From positions 1-5,032 of the forward strand of contig JBHEKP010000039.1 of assembly GCA_041859375.1 (NCBI GenBank): a DNA stretch of 5,032 nt. The letters run 5' to 3'. Source of the stretch: JBHEKP01 sp041859375 (GTDB lineage: Bacteria; Hydrogenedentota; Hydrogenedentia; Hydrogenedentales; CAITNO01). Shown one piece after another: positions 1 through 5,032 of the stretch; position 1 is the first letter of the stretch, and every line of letters begins with the position of its first letter. The notes beneath the pieces were generated by a model. The model saw only the letters and a list, made by a program, of their open reading frames with translations, had not been told where the DNA came from and did no database searches. The translations under genes were made by a program, and so were the position numbers.

Positions 1-1187
1 CCGTCGCTGTCGGAGGAGCCGCCGCCGTCAAGCGTCACATCCACCATGCCGGGCCCGGCCTTGCCGGACAATTCAACATACGGGATGTCGATGTCCTGAT
101 CCGGGCCCGCATTGGCAACCGGCGGCGCGTTCACCGAAATGACCACCGTGTCCGCAGCGCTGACCGCGCCGTCGTTGTCCGTCACCACCAGCGTAAACAC
201 ATGGGTGCCCGCGCCGAGCGACACCACGGGATTCACCGCGTCCGCAGGCTCCGGAACGCCGGACCAGTCGTATGCGGCAATGGTCCCGTCGCTGTCGGTG
301 GAGGCGCTGCCGTCAAGCGTCACATCCACCGTGGACGCGCCAAGGGCAAGGCTGAGACCCTGGTCGGGACCCGCGTCCGCCACCGGCGGGATGCTCACCC
401 TGATGATCACCTCGTCGGCCTCGCTGATCGCGCCGTCATCGTCGGTGACCATGAGTGTGAAGACATACTCACCCGCGCCAAGGGCCACCACCGGCGTTGC
501 CGTGTCCTCCGGATCGGGCGTGCCGCTCCAGGAATAGGCGGCGACCGTGCCGTCGCTGTCGGTGGAACCGCCACCGTCAAGCGTCACATCCACCGTGGAC
601 GCGCCAAGGGGCAGGTTGACCTGCCGGTCCGGGCCCGCATCGGCCACAGGCGGCGTGTTGACCGTGATGATCACCGTGTCGGCCAGGCTGGCCGCGCCCA
701 GGTTGTCCGTGACAATGAGGGTGAAGACATGCACGCCCGGCCCGACGGTCACCGTCGGGTTGGCGATGTCCTCCGGATCCGGATCACCCATCCAGGCATA
801 GGCGACAATGGTGCCGTCGCTGTCCGTGGAGCCGCTGCCGTCCAGCGTCACGTCCACCGTGAGGGCGCCGGGGGGCAGGTTGAGATCCTGATCGAGACCG
901 GCATCGGCCTCGGCGACCGGCGGAAGGTTGACGCATACCATGACCATGTCGGGATCGCTGACCGCGCCCTGATCGTCCGTGACCACCAGGGTGAAGGTGT
1001 GGCAGCCGGGGCCGAGGGTGACGACCGGCCGCATGACATCATCAGGATCCGGCTCGCCGGTCCATGTGTAGGACACGATGGACTTCGCCCCGTCGGAGGA
1101 GCCGCCCGCGTCAAGCGTCACATCGATCGTGGCCGCACCAAGCGGAACGGTCACCTGCTGGTTGGGGCCGGCCTCCGCCGAGGGCGC
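1..1187 (-). repeat. Tandem PKD-like coding repeats, four complete and one truncated
   Basis: Five direct repeats in the lipoprotein gene. In coding order they are about 1187-924 (88 codons), 923-654 (90), 653-390 (88), 389-126 (88) and 125-1 (cut by the edge). The conserved core encoding VDVTLD recurs at 1111-1128, 841-858, 577-594, 313-330 and 28-45, giving spacings of 270, 264, 264 and 285 bp. Units 3 and 4 share an identical 36-bp block (575-610 and 311-346), so the array has probably grown by duplication. Unit 1 is the most divergent: it lacks the STDSDGT loop and has Cys225 and Cys248. Unit 5 carries a 7-codon insertion. No YSWDFGDG-like motif is present; the units look closer to the PPVANAGPDQ-type PKD subgroup. 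Confidence 0.88.
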
Positions 1188-1676
1188 GGCGTTCGGGCCA
1201 ACGGTGGTGAAATCCCACTCGTAATCCTCCGCCAGGCCGCGGTTCGCCGTGGCAATCGCCGTGATGATGCCGATGCCGACGGGTATCAGCACCAGGGGGA
1301 GATCACACTTGTCGCACTTCGCGGCGGTTTTTTCGCCGCCGTCCTCCCTGGCAATTTTTGCCGTGTAAAGCGTCCCCGGAAGCAGCGGGTTCGCGGGGGT
1401 GAAGGTGGCCGTGCGCGTCCGGGTGTCATAGGCGACCGTCCCCGGCACCAGGGTTGCCCCCTGGCGAAGGGTGAAGGTGGCCGCATTGACGGCGCCGGGA
1501 TCAATCTTCGCGCTGATGACGGCGGTTATGGGCCTGTCCAGGGGCACGCCCGTGGCGCCGTCCGCGGGGTCGGTGACGGTCACCCTGGGGGCCGGGGCGC
1601 AACCCGCCACGGCAAGCGCCGCCAGGGCGCAGCACAGCATGACCGCATTCAGTCTGAACTTGGTTTGAGTAAACAT
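1..1676 (-). CDS. Surface lipoprotein with Big_5 Ig-like domain and tandem PKD-like repeats (partial, C-terminus outside window)
   Basis: The reading frame is open from an ATG at 1676 to the left edge: 558 codons plus two bases, no stop. Residues 1-25 form a lipoprotein signal peptide (Lys6/Arg8, hydrophobic 11-24) ending in lipobox VAGC, with Cys26 the predicted lipid anchor. Residues ~32-159 match a bacterial Ig-like Big_5 domain: it opens with DPADGATGVPLDRPI, has a central FTPANPLLPGTLY, and closes with LAEDYEWDFTT. A hydrophobic insertion (~120-147) interrupts it. From ~164 come PKD-like modules of 88-90 residues with the pattern PPVADAGPD...VDVTLDG...STDSDGT...FTLVVTD..GA. The likely role is an exported, membrane-anchored binding, adhesion or scaffold protein; no catalytic motif is visible. 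The start is fixed by a strong Shine-Dalgarno 7 nt upstream and an ideal signal peptide directly after it. The missing C-terminus could carry more repeats or an effector domain. Family assignment is good; ligand unknown. Confidence 0.9.
   Translation of the reverse strand, partial: MFTQTKFRLNAVMLCCALAALAVAGCAPAPRVTVTDPADGATGVPLDRPITAVISAKIDPGAVNAATFTLRQGATLVPGTVAYDTRTRTATFTPANPLLPGTLYTAKIAREDGGEKTAAKCDKCDLPLVLIPVGIGIITAIATANRGLAEDYEWDFTTVGPNAAPSAEAGPNQQVTVPLGAATIDVTLDAGGSSDGAKSIVSYTWTGEPDPDDVMRPVVTLGPGCHTFTLVVTDDQGAVSDPDMVMVCVNLPPVAEADAGLDQDLNLPPGALTVDVTLDGSGSTDSDGTIVAYAWMGDPDPEDIANPTVTVGPGVHVFTLIVTDNLGAASLADTVIITVNTPPVADAGPDRQVNLPLGASTVDVTLDGGGSTDSDGTVAAYSWSGTPDPEDTATPVVALGAGEYVFTLMVTDDDGAISEADEVIIRVSIPPVADAGPDQGLSLALGASTVDVTLDGSASTDSDGTIAAYDWSGVPEPADAVNPVVSLGAGTHVFTLVVTDNDGAVSAADTVVISVNAPPVANAGPDQDIDIPYVELSGKAGPGMVDVTLDGGGSSDSD
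1229..1320 (-). other. Cys-x-x-Cys plus hydrophobic insertion inside the Big_5 domain
   Basis: Codons ~119-149 of the lipoprotein lie where Big_5 domains normally have a short loop before the last strand (LAEDYEWDFTT). Here the loop holds Cys121 and Cys124 (CDKC), then about 19 mostly hydrophobic residues (126-144, beginning LPLVLIPVGIGII), then Asn145-Arg146-Gly147. The cysteine pair could be a disulfide or metal site, and the hydrophobic run could be membrane-associating or a buried extra strand. Neither is proven by sequence alone. Confidence 0.6.
1599..1676 (-). other. Lipoprotein signal peptide and lipobox
   Basis: Codons 1-26 of the lipoprotein. The n-region carries Lys6 and Arg8. The h-region is Ala/Leu/Val-rich (residues 11-24) and also contains Cys15 and Cys16. 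The lipobox is V-A-G-C with the modified cysteine at 26, followed by APAPR, with no Asp at +2. Signal peptidase II cleavage before Cys26 and anchoring in a membrane leaflet are inferred from the motif. Confidence 0.88.
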
Positions 1677-1683
1677 GCGACGA

Positions 1684-1690
1684 CTCCTCC
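1684..1690 (-). promoter_or_regulatory. Shine-Dalgarno of the lipoprotein gene
   Basis: The minus strand reads GGAGGAG, then 7 nt, then the ATG at 1676. This near-perfect anti-16S match at ideal spacing decides the start codon. Confidence 0.85.
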
Positions 1691-1700
1691 ATCATGTTCG

Positions 1701-1725
1701 GTCCGCCGGACTCCGCGCCTTGCGG
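1701..1725 (-). other. Two adjacent small hairpins in the lipoprotein 5' leader
   Basis: GTCC-GCC-GGAC (1701-1711) and CCGC-GCCTT-GCGG (1713-1725) each give a 4-bp GC stem. They share almost no spacer and lie 10-35 nt upstream of the Shine-Dalgarno. They could influence translation start, but stems this short are common in GC-rich DNA. Confidence 0.3.
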
Positions 1726-1883
1726 TTCGACCCAAAACGCCGCCGGTCCCGTTTGCGGTTGCGATGATTCCCGGCAACACCCTTGACGCACCCGGTTTTT
1801 TGAACGGCGGGAATCAGACACCTTCACCCTTCAAAAAACACTTTCCCCATCAAGCCTCATTTACTCATAACCCAAGTGGATGA

Positions 1884-1912
1884 AGTATGACACAGGCGGG
1901 ACCGTTGCACAA
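1884..1912 (-). promoter_or_regulatory. Weak sigma70-like promoter candidate for the lipoprotein gene
   Basis: On the minus strand TTGTGC (1912-1907) is separated by 17 nt from CATACT (1889-1884). That is 3/6 and 4/6 agreement with TTGACA and TATAAT. It lies in the AT-rich part of the intergenic region about 200 nt before the ATG, so a long 5' leader would result. The match is weak and could be chance. Confidence 0.25.
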
Positions 1913-2005
1913 TCAATATTTGCGTTAGCAACACTAAGATTTTAACTAGTAATAGATCCTGAAAATCGCCTTGCGCCCCTCAAAGCGCCTTATTCGCTCC
2001 GGTTC

Positions 2006-3121
2006 TCAATAAGCGCCAAGGGAGAGCGCCGTTTCAATGAAGCACAGGTAATTTTCAACGGTCTTTTCCGAAAGGGGCGTGTTGATGGGCGCCGCGGTGG
2101 GCATGATGACATAGCCGCCGCCGCGCTTGGCCGCGTCCATGCAGTCCCTTACCGCGCGGGCCACCATGTCCGGAGTGCCTTGCTCAAGCAGTTTCAGTTG
2201 CAGGTTGCCAAAGAGGCACATGCGCCCGCCCACACGCGCCTTCACCTCCGCCAGTTCGATGTCGCCGTCCGGCGGTGCCTCGCAGGGGTCCAGCCCGTCC
2301 GCGCCGGTGCGGGCGATCATGTCCAGAACCTGTCCGATTTTTCCATGGCAATGAAAACGCGCCAGGGCGCCCGCCTCATGGATCATCGTGATCATTTCGG
2401 TGGCATGGGGCGTCACATGGGCGTCGAAAAACTCGGGGGGCAGGTAGGGCGGCGTGGCGTATTCGGGTCCGCAGATCCGGTAGAGGTCCACGGTGCGCGC
2501 ATCAAGACGGCGGCGCAGGTTTTCAAGGCAGCGCCCGCGCATGACTTCCACGGTGCGCGTGAAATGTTCCGGCTCAGTCAGCGCCCACAGGGTGTAGTCC
2601 CCGAATTCCATGAGGTCGGCGGCCATCCACAGCGGATCGGCAAGGCTGTCCATGATGACACCCCCCTCCCCCACTTCCCCCGCGGCGCGGGCATAATCCG
2701 ACACATCATAGTCGGGGGGCAGGTAGGGGATTGAAAGCGCGCGGTCCACATCGGCGGGGCTTTTGCACCAGTGCTCGAGCTGCCAGGTGGTGTGGACGTT
2801 GTCAAACACCTTCACCGCCGAGGTAATGTCGCCCTTTGGGGTGTGGAGCACCCGGCGGGTGACGGTGGCGCCGTCCCCGCGCTCAACCACCGTCTCCATG
2901 TCCACGGGGTGGGCGGATCCCAAAAAAGTCTCGTTCGAGCCCGGTTCCCACATGCACAGGCAGTCGGTCTTCTCCCGGATGATCCGCATCAGCGGCGCGT
3001 AGGACGGATCGTTGTTTTCGAAGGCGCGGCTGTTGCGCCCCACCAGCTCATAGGTGGACACGGGCACCCGGTCGGGCTCGCCGCCCGCCAGGGCCGTCAA
3101 TATGCGCCCGCGCGATGTCAT
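2006..3121 (-). CDS. Uroporphyrinogen decarboxylase (URO-D) superfamily protein, probably methyltransferase-like
   Basis: A 371-residue protein, ATG 3121 to TGA 2006. The N-terminal MTSRGRILTALAGGEPDRVPV is the typical opening of the URO-D/MtaA-type superfamily (COG0407), and the length fits a single TIM-barrel domain. The C-terminal half has the family signature: FHCHGK (His257-Cys258-His259), ADGLDPCEAPPDGDIEL (Cys280, Glu281), MCLFGNLQ and GGGYVIMPTAAP. Members include heme-pathway decarboxylases and cobalamin- or methyl-transfer enzymes. This distant form is unlikely to be the heme enzyme HemE, and the substrate cannot be read from sequence. His257, His259 and Cys280 are candidate metal ligands, in place of the His-x-Cys seen in MtaA-like proteins. 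An upstream GTG or ATG would add 82 residues, but these overlap the hydrolase gene and look non-coding; the strong Shine-Dalgarno supports 3121. It follows the hydrolase gene by 26 nt. Cytoplasmic: no signal peptide. Confidence 0.88.
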   Translation of the reverse strand: MTSRGRILTALAGGEPDRVPVSTYELVGRNSRAFENNDPSYAPLMRIIREKTDCLCMWEPGSNETFLGSAHPVDMETVVERGDGATVTRRVLHTPKGDITSAVKVFDNVHTTWQLEHWCKSPADVDRALSIPYLPPDYDVSDYARAAGEVGEGGVIMDSLADPLWMAADLMEFGDYTLWALTEPEHFTRTVEVMRGRCLENLRRRLDARTVDLYRICGPEYATPPYLPPEFFDAHVTPHATEMITMIHEAGALARFHCHGKIGQVLDMIARTGADGLDPCEAPPDGDIELAEVKARVGGRMCLFGNLQLKLLEQGTPDMVARAVRDCMDAAKRGGGYVIMPTAAPINTPLSEKTVENYLCFIETALSLGAY

Positions 3122-3128
3122 GCCCCGT

Positions 3129-3136
3129 CCTCCTCC
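3129..3136 (-). promoter_or_regulatory. Shine-Dalgarno of the URO-D-type gene
   Basis: The minus strand reads GGAGGAGG, 7 nt before the ATG at 3121, inside the 26-nt gap after the hydrolase stop. It fixes the start and rules out the longer upstream reading. Confidence 0.85.
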
Positions 3137-3147
3137 GTCGTGTCCGG

Positions 3148-3693
3148 CTACTTGAGCAGCGGCAGGAGTTCCCTGAATTCCGGGGTTCCCGCGCGGCCGA
3201 GCATCTCGAAGACGGCCATGAGCACCGACACGGGCACCGCGCCCGCCCGGGTCATGCGGCGCATGCCCGCCTTGTACTCGCGCTTGCTGCTGGACACCAC
3301 GGCGTCGGAGGCCACAAAGACCTCGTAGCCCGCGGCGAGCGCCGCGAGCGCCGTCTGCGACACGCACACATGGGCCTCCATGCCCGTGAGGATGATCTGG
3401 CTGCGGCCCGTGCCCTCCAGCGCCTCCCGGAATTCCGCGTTGGCAAGGCAGCCGAACTCCATCTTGGGGATGGGAGCGATCCCCTCCAGCGCGGGCGCGA
3501 TGCGCGGGTGGGTGCCGCCCAGCCGCTCCGGGTTCTGCTCCGTCACCAGCACCGGCACGCCCAGGACGCGCGCCGCGCGGATCATCCGCTCCGCATTGGA
3601 CAGATAGGACTCAACCACCTCCGCCGATTTCGGCAGCAGCACCTCCTGGATGTCCACCACCACCAGCACGGCCCGATCCCTGTTCAGCATCAT
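3148..3693 (-). CDS. Isochorismatase-family cysteine hydrolase (ISOC1/ISOC2, YcaC-related type)
   Basis: A complete 181-residue protein, ATG 3693 to TAG 3148, the usual size for a single isochorismatase fold. The Asp-Lys-Cys triad is visible: Asp14 in VLVVVDIQ, Lys77 in PKMEFGC, and Cys110 in ILTGMEAHVCVSQTAL, where the residues before HVC form the usual cis-peptide region. Further family marks are VLVTEQNPERLG (48-59), GYEVFVASDAV (122-132) and the RRMTRAGAVPVSVLMAVFEMLGRAG tail pattern (145-169). The pattern is closest to ISOC-like and YcaC-related hydrolases rather than EntB-type isochorismatases. Substrates of this subgroup are mostly unknown, so isochorismate should not be assumed. It is cytoplasmic. 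The ATG overlaps the heparinase stop by 4 nt (ATGA), which suggests translational coupling, with GGGAG 6 nt upstream. A second ATG follows directly, and the start could be one codon later. Confidence 0.92.
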   Translation of the reverse strand: MMLNRDRAVLVVVDIQEVLLPKSAEVVESYLSNAERMIRAARVLGVPVLVTEQNPERLGGTHPRIAPALEGIAPIPKMEFGCLANAEFREALEGTGRSQIILTGMEAHVCVSQTALAALAAGYEVFVASDAVVSSSKREYKAGMRRMTRAGAVPVSVLMAVFEMLGRAGTPEFRELLPLLK

Positions 3694-5032
3694 AACGCGC
3701 TCCCTGCGGGGGGGTGTCCGCGCCCCGCGTTGGATTCATTGTACCGGCACGCCTGCCGGTGTTGCACACAGGTTACTCGCAGCGGAATTTTCCGCGTTCT
3801 TTTTTCTCCGCGGCCGGACCATTCCCGCAGGGGACGGAGGGGCGGGGTGTCCGGGGCTTTGTCCAGCACGCTCCCCGGCGTGAGCAGCACGGAAAGGGCG
3901 CGTTCCGCCCCCGCAGGCACAAGCACCTCGAAGCCCACCTGCCGCGTGCCGGGGTTGGGGCTGTCCCATTCGTTGCGCGGCTCCGTGGACCAGGTTTCCA
4001 CCACCGCCCCCTCCGGTTCCAGCACCTGAAAGAGGAGCCGTTTGTCCCCCTGCGTAAGCAGCGCCCGGCCCGGCGCGTTTTCCGCCACCTCCGCCGGGGT
4101 GTTCATGACCCAGCGCACCCGCGCGGGCGCGTCCGACGCGGCCACCTCGTCCCGCACCAGCACCCGCCCGTCGGGAAGCAGGGCAAAGCCCCGTTCGGCG
4201 CGGGCCAGCTGTCCCCCGTAGAGCGCGCCCAGATCCATGACCGCGTGGGGGAACTTTTTGTCCGCCGAAAATTCCGTGAAATCCGCCCGCGCGGTGACCT
4301 TCTGCGCCGCACCGTCCACCGTCAGCGTGTTGTGGCTGCTGTTGTGGTAGCGCCACACGCGCCAGCGGTCGGCTTTTTGCGTGCGGTTCCAGATGTCCAG
4401 CCCCCGCGCCTCCAGTGCGCCGTAGCCCTCGGCCCCGAAGTCCAGCGCCCAGCGCGCGCCGTCGGCGTCCAGCACAAAGGAGCCCGCGTCCATGTGGCCG
4501 TGGTTGGCGAAGGGGGTGCCCGCTTTGGCGGCGAGAAACACCGCATCCGGATCGGTCCAGGAACTTCTCATGACAACGAGGGGGTTCTGCCCCTCCCCCT
4601 TCCAGCACAGGGGCAGTTGCGGCTTCTTTGCGGTGCGTCCGTCCCACCACAGCAGCAGCAGCGGCAGAAAGCGGTTTTGCGCGGCGCTGTCTCCGCTCAG
4701 CAGTTTTTCCAGCCACTGGTGCTCGAACCAGGCCCAGCCCGGCTCCTTCCACCGGCGGGCGAACCAAAACACGGCGGGGAAGCACGCGCCGCGTCGGCCG
4801 CAGTCGCTGAAGTTGAAATGATCGCCCGTGGGGCCGGTCATCAGCAGGGGAAAGGCGCCGGTCTCGCGGAAGCCGGGAAAATCGGCCAGGCCAAAGTCGC
4901 CGCCCAGGGCGGATTCCAGCGCGGCGATGAGCAGCACGTTGTAGGTGGTGCCGTACTCCCAGTAGCTCGGGCCCTCCACATACACGCCGTCGGGCTGGTA
5001 GGTGCGCATCGCATACGGCAGCCCGTCCAGGG
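3690..5032 (-). CDS. Heparinase II/III family polysaccharide lyase (partial, N-terminus outside window)
   Basis: The frame is open from the right edge to TGA at 3692-3690. An internal ATG at 5009 is not the start, because coding sense continues upstream (LDGLPYAMRTYQPDG). Numbering from that ATG, YQPDGVYVEGPSYWEYG (4-20) is the typical end of the alpha/alpha toroid. NHGHMDAGSF (169-178) and SHNTLTVDG (225-233) mark the Hepar_II_III beta-sandwich. By analogy with Pedobacter heparinase II, His170 would be catalytic and His172, Asp190 and His226 would hold zinc; the spacing agrees within two residues. Such enzymes cleave uronic-acid-containing glycans by beta-elimination, usually in the periplasm; the glycan here is unknown. 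Family homology ends near Trp397 (PLREW). The last ~40 residues look like translated non-coding DNA, with about a third of codons ending in A or T and two inverted repeats. The annotated end is therefore uncertain. First gene of a probable operon. Confidence 0.88.
   Translation of the reverse strand, partial: LDGLPYAMRTYQPDGVYVEGPSYWEYGTTYNVLLIAALESALGGDFGLADFPGFRETGAFPLLMTGPTGDHFNFSDCGRRGACFPAVFWFARRWKEPGWAWFEHQWLEKLLSGDSAAQNRFLPLLLLWWDGRTAKKPQLPLCWKGEGQNPLVVMRSSWTDPDAVFLAAKAGTPFANHGHMDAGSFVLDADGARWALDFGAEGYGALEARGLDIWNRTQKADRWRVWRYHNSSHNTLTVDGAAQKVTARADFTEFSADKKFPHAVMDLGALYGGQLARAERGFALLPDGRVLVRDEVAASDAPARVRWVMNTPAEVAENAPGRALLTQGDKRLLFQVLEPEGAVVETWSTEPRNEWDSPNPGTRQVGFEVLVPAGAERALSVLLTPGSVLDKAPDTPPLRPLREWSGRGEKRTRKIPLRVTCVQHRQACRYNESNAGRGHPPAGSAL
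3700..3704 (-). promoter_or_regulatory. Shine-Dalgarno of the isochorismatase-family gene
   Basis: GGGAG on the minus strand lies 6 nt before the first ATG (3693) and 9 nt before the second (3690). It is compatible with either start and sits inside the 3' end of the upstream reading frame. Confidence 0.6.
3738..3743 (-). promoter_or_regulatory. Possible -10 element of an internal promoter for the hydrolase and URO-D-type genes
   Basis: TACAAT on the minus strand matches TATAAT in 5 of 6 positions and lies 44 nt before the ATG at 3693. The best -35 matches at 16-18 nt reach only 3/6. The 3743-3760 inverted repeat fills most of the spacer, a layout that would allow repressor or activator binding. 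Suggestive only. Confidence 0.25.
3743..3760. repeat. Perfect 7-bp inverted repeat near the heparinase gene end
   Basis: ACCGGCA (3743-3749), a 4-nt spacer, then TGCCGGT (3754-3760). It lies about 50-70 nt upstream of the hydrolase ATG and abuts a TACAAT hexamer on the minus strand. There is no T-run, so it is unlikely to be a simple terminator. It may be an mRNA processing or stabilising hairpin, or an operator. Confidence 0.6.
3782..3805 (+). terminator. Terminator-like hairpin plus T-run on the plus strand
   Basis: GCGGAA (3782-3787), TT, TTCCGC (3790-3795), then GTTC and six T (3800-3805). Read on the plus strand this looks like a short intrinsic terminator, but no plus-strand gene precedes it. 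On the minus strand the A6 lies before the hairpin and no T-run follows, so it would not terminate the operon. It may block antisense transcription or be chance. Confidence 0.3.

Larger units (their letters stand above)
1677..2005. other. Intergenic region between the URO-D-type gene and the lipoprotein gene
   Basis: The 329 bp hold no credible gene. The part at about 1860-1990 is clearly richer in A+T than the rest of the window, which fits a promoter region for the lipoprotein gene. Nearer that gene are two small GC-rich hairpins (1701-1711 and 1713-1725) and a longer-range 5-bp pair (GTTGC 1758-1762 with GCAAC 1774-1778). I found no convincing intrinsic terminator after the URO-D-type stop: the best candidate, GCGC arms soon after the stop, has only 4 bp and no T-run. 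No tRNA or riboswitch consensus was recognised. Confidence 0.6.

Noticed and set aside
1..1187. CRISPR array or transposon repeats
   Set aside because: The direct repeats have an ~264-bp period that is a multiple of three and encode PKD-like protein modules, so they are coding repeats rather than CRISPR or mobile DNA.
1681..1800. Cyclic-di-GMP (GEMM) riboswitch in the lipoprotein leader
   Set aside because: Short GCAA and CCGG stretches loosely recall the motif, but the conserved core and stem order could not be fitted.
1501..1827. 108-codon minus-strand frame starting with GTG upstream of the lipoprotein
   Set aside because: It overlaps the lipoprotein gene out of frame, and the sequence looks like random translation with no domain resemblance.
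201..1883. Long plus-strand reading frame (560 codons) opposite the lipoprotein gene
   Set aside because: It is an Arg/Gly/His-rich shadow kept open by the GC-rich, repetitive coding sequence on the other strand. The minus-strand frame has a signal peptide, Shine-Dalgarno and recognisable domains.
1970..2005. Intrinsic terminator after the URO-D-type gene
   Set aside because: Only a 4-bp GCGC pairing without a following T-run is visible on the minus strand.
3122..3367. 82-residue N-terminal extension of the URO-D-type frame
   Set aside because: It overlaps the hydrolase gene, is Arg/Gly-rich with no family resemblance, and lacks the strong Shine-Dalgarno that precedes the ATG at 3121.
3115..4029. 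Long plus-strand frame across the hydrolase and lyase genes
   Set aside because: Arg/His-rich shadow of two well-supported minus-strand genes.
3736..4785. 349-codon minus-strand frame inside the heparinase gene
   Set aside because: Its translation is Gly/Arg/Ala-rich without domain motifs, while the other frame carries the Hepar_II_III signatures. Only its extreme end bears on the frameshift question.

Overview
The window is GC-rich bacterial DNA (roughly two thirds G+C by eye, with most codons ending in G or C). All four genes I can support lie on the minus strand, so transcription runs from right to left. The two end genes are cut by the window edges. The gene content is a heparinase II/III-type polysaccharide lyase, an isochorismatase-family hydrolase, a uroporphyrinogen-decarboxylase-type (URO-D) protein and a lipoprotein made of Big_5 and PKD-like modules. 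It resembles Planctomycetota, Lentisphaerota or Candidatus Hydrogenedentota genomes. That placement is inferred from gene families and composition, not from any marker gene.

Layout in transcription order: (1) 5032-3690, the C-terminal ~440 residues of a heparinase II/III-like protein. (2) 3693-3148, a complete isochorismatase-family hydrolase of the ISOC1/ISOC2-YcaC-related type, whose ATG overlaps the upstream stop as ATGA. (3) 3121-2006, a complete 371-residue URO-D/methyltransferase-superfamily protein, 26 nt downstream and with its own strong ribosome binding site. These three probably form one operon. (4) A 329-bp AT-richer intergenic region (2005-1677) with a weak promoter candidate and small hairpins. 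(5) 1676-1, the N-terminal 558 residues of a surface lipoprotein: lipobox, a Big_5 Ig-like domain with an unusual Cys-x-x-Cys plus hydrophobic insertion, then four full PKD-like repeats and part of a fifth.

How they might work together: the lyase would cleave uronic-acid-containing glycans. The hydrolase and URO-D-type protein are soluble enzymes of unknown substrate that could act on a product or a modification, but nothing in the sequence proves a shared pathway. The lipoprotein has its own upstream region and is probably a separate transcription unit for a surface or periplasmic adhesion or scaffold protein. I do not see a clearly new multi-gene system. The oddities most worth checking are the insertion in the Big_5 domain, the modular repeat array with one disturbed unit, and the non-coding-looking 3' tail of the heparinase gene, which contains two inverted repeats and an A6 tract.
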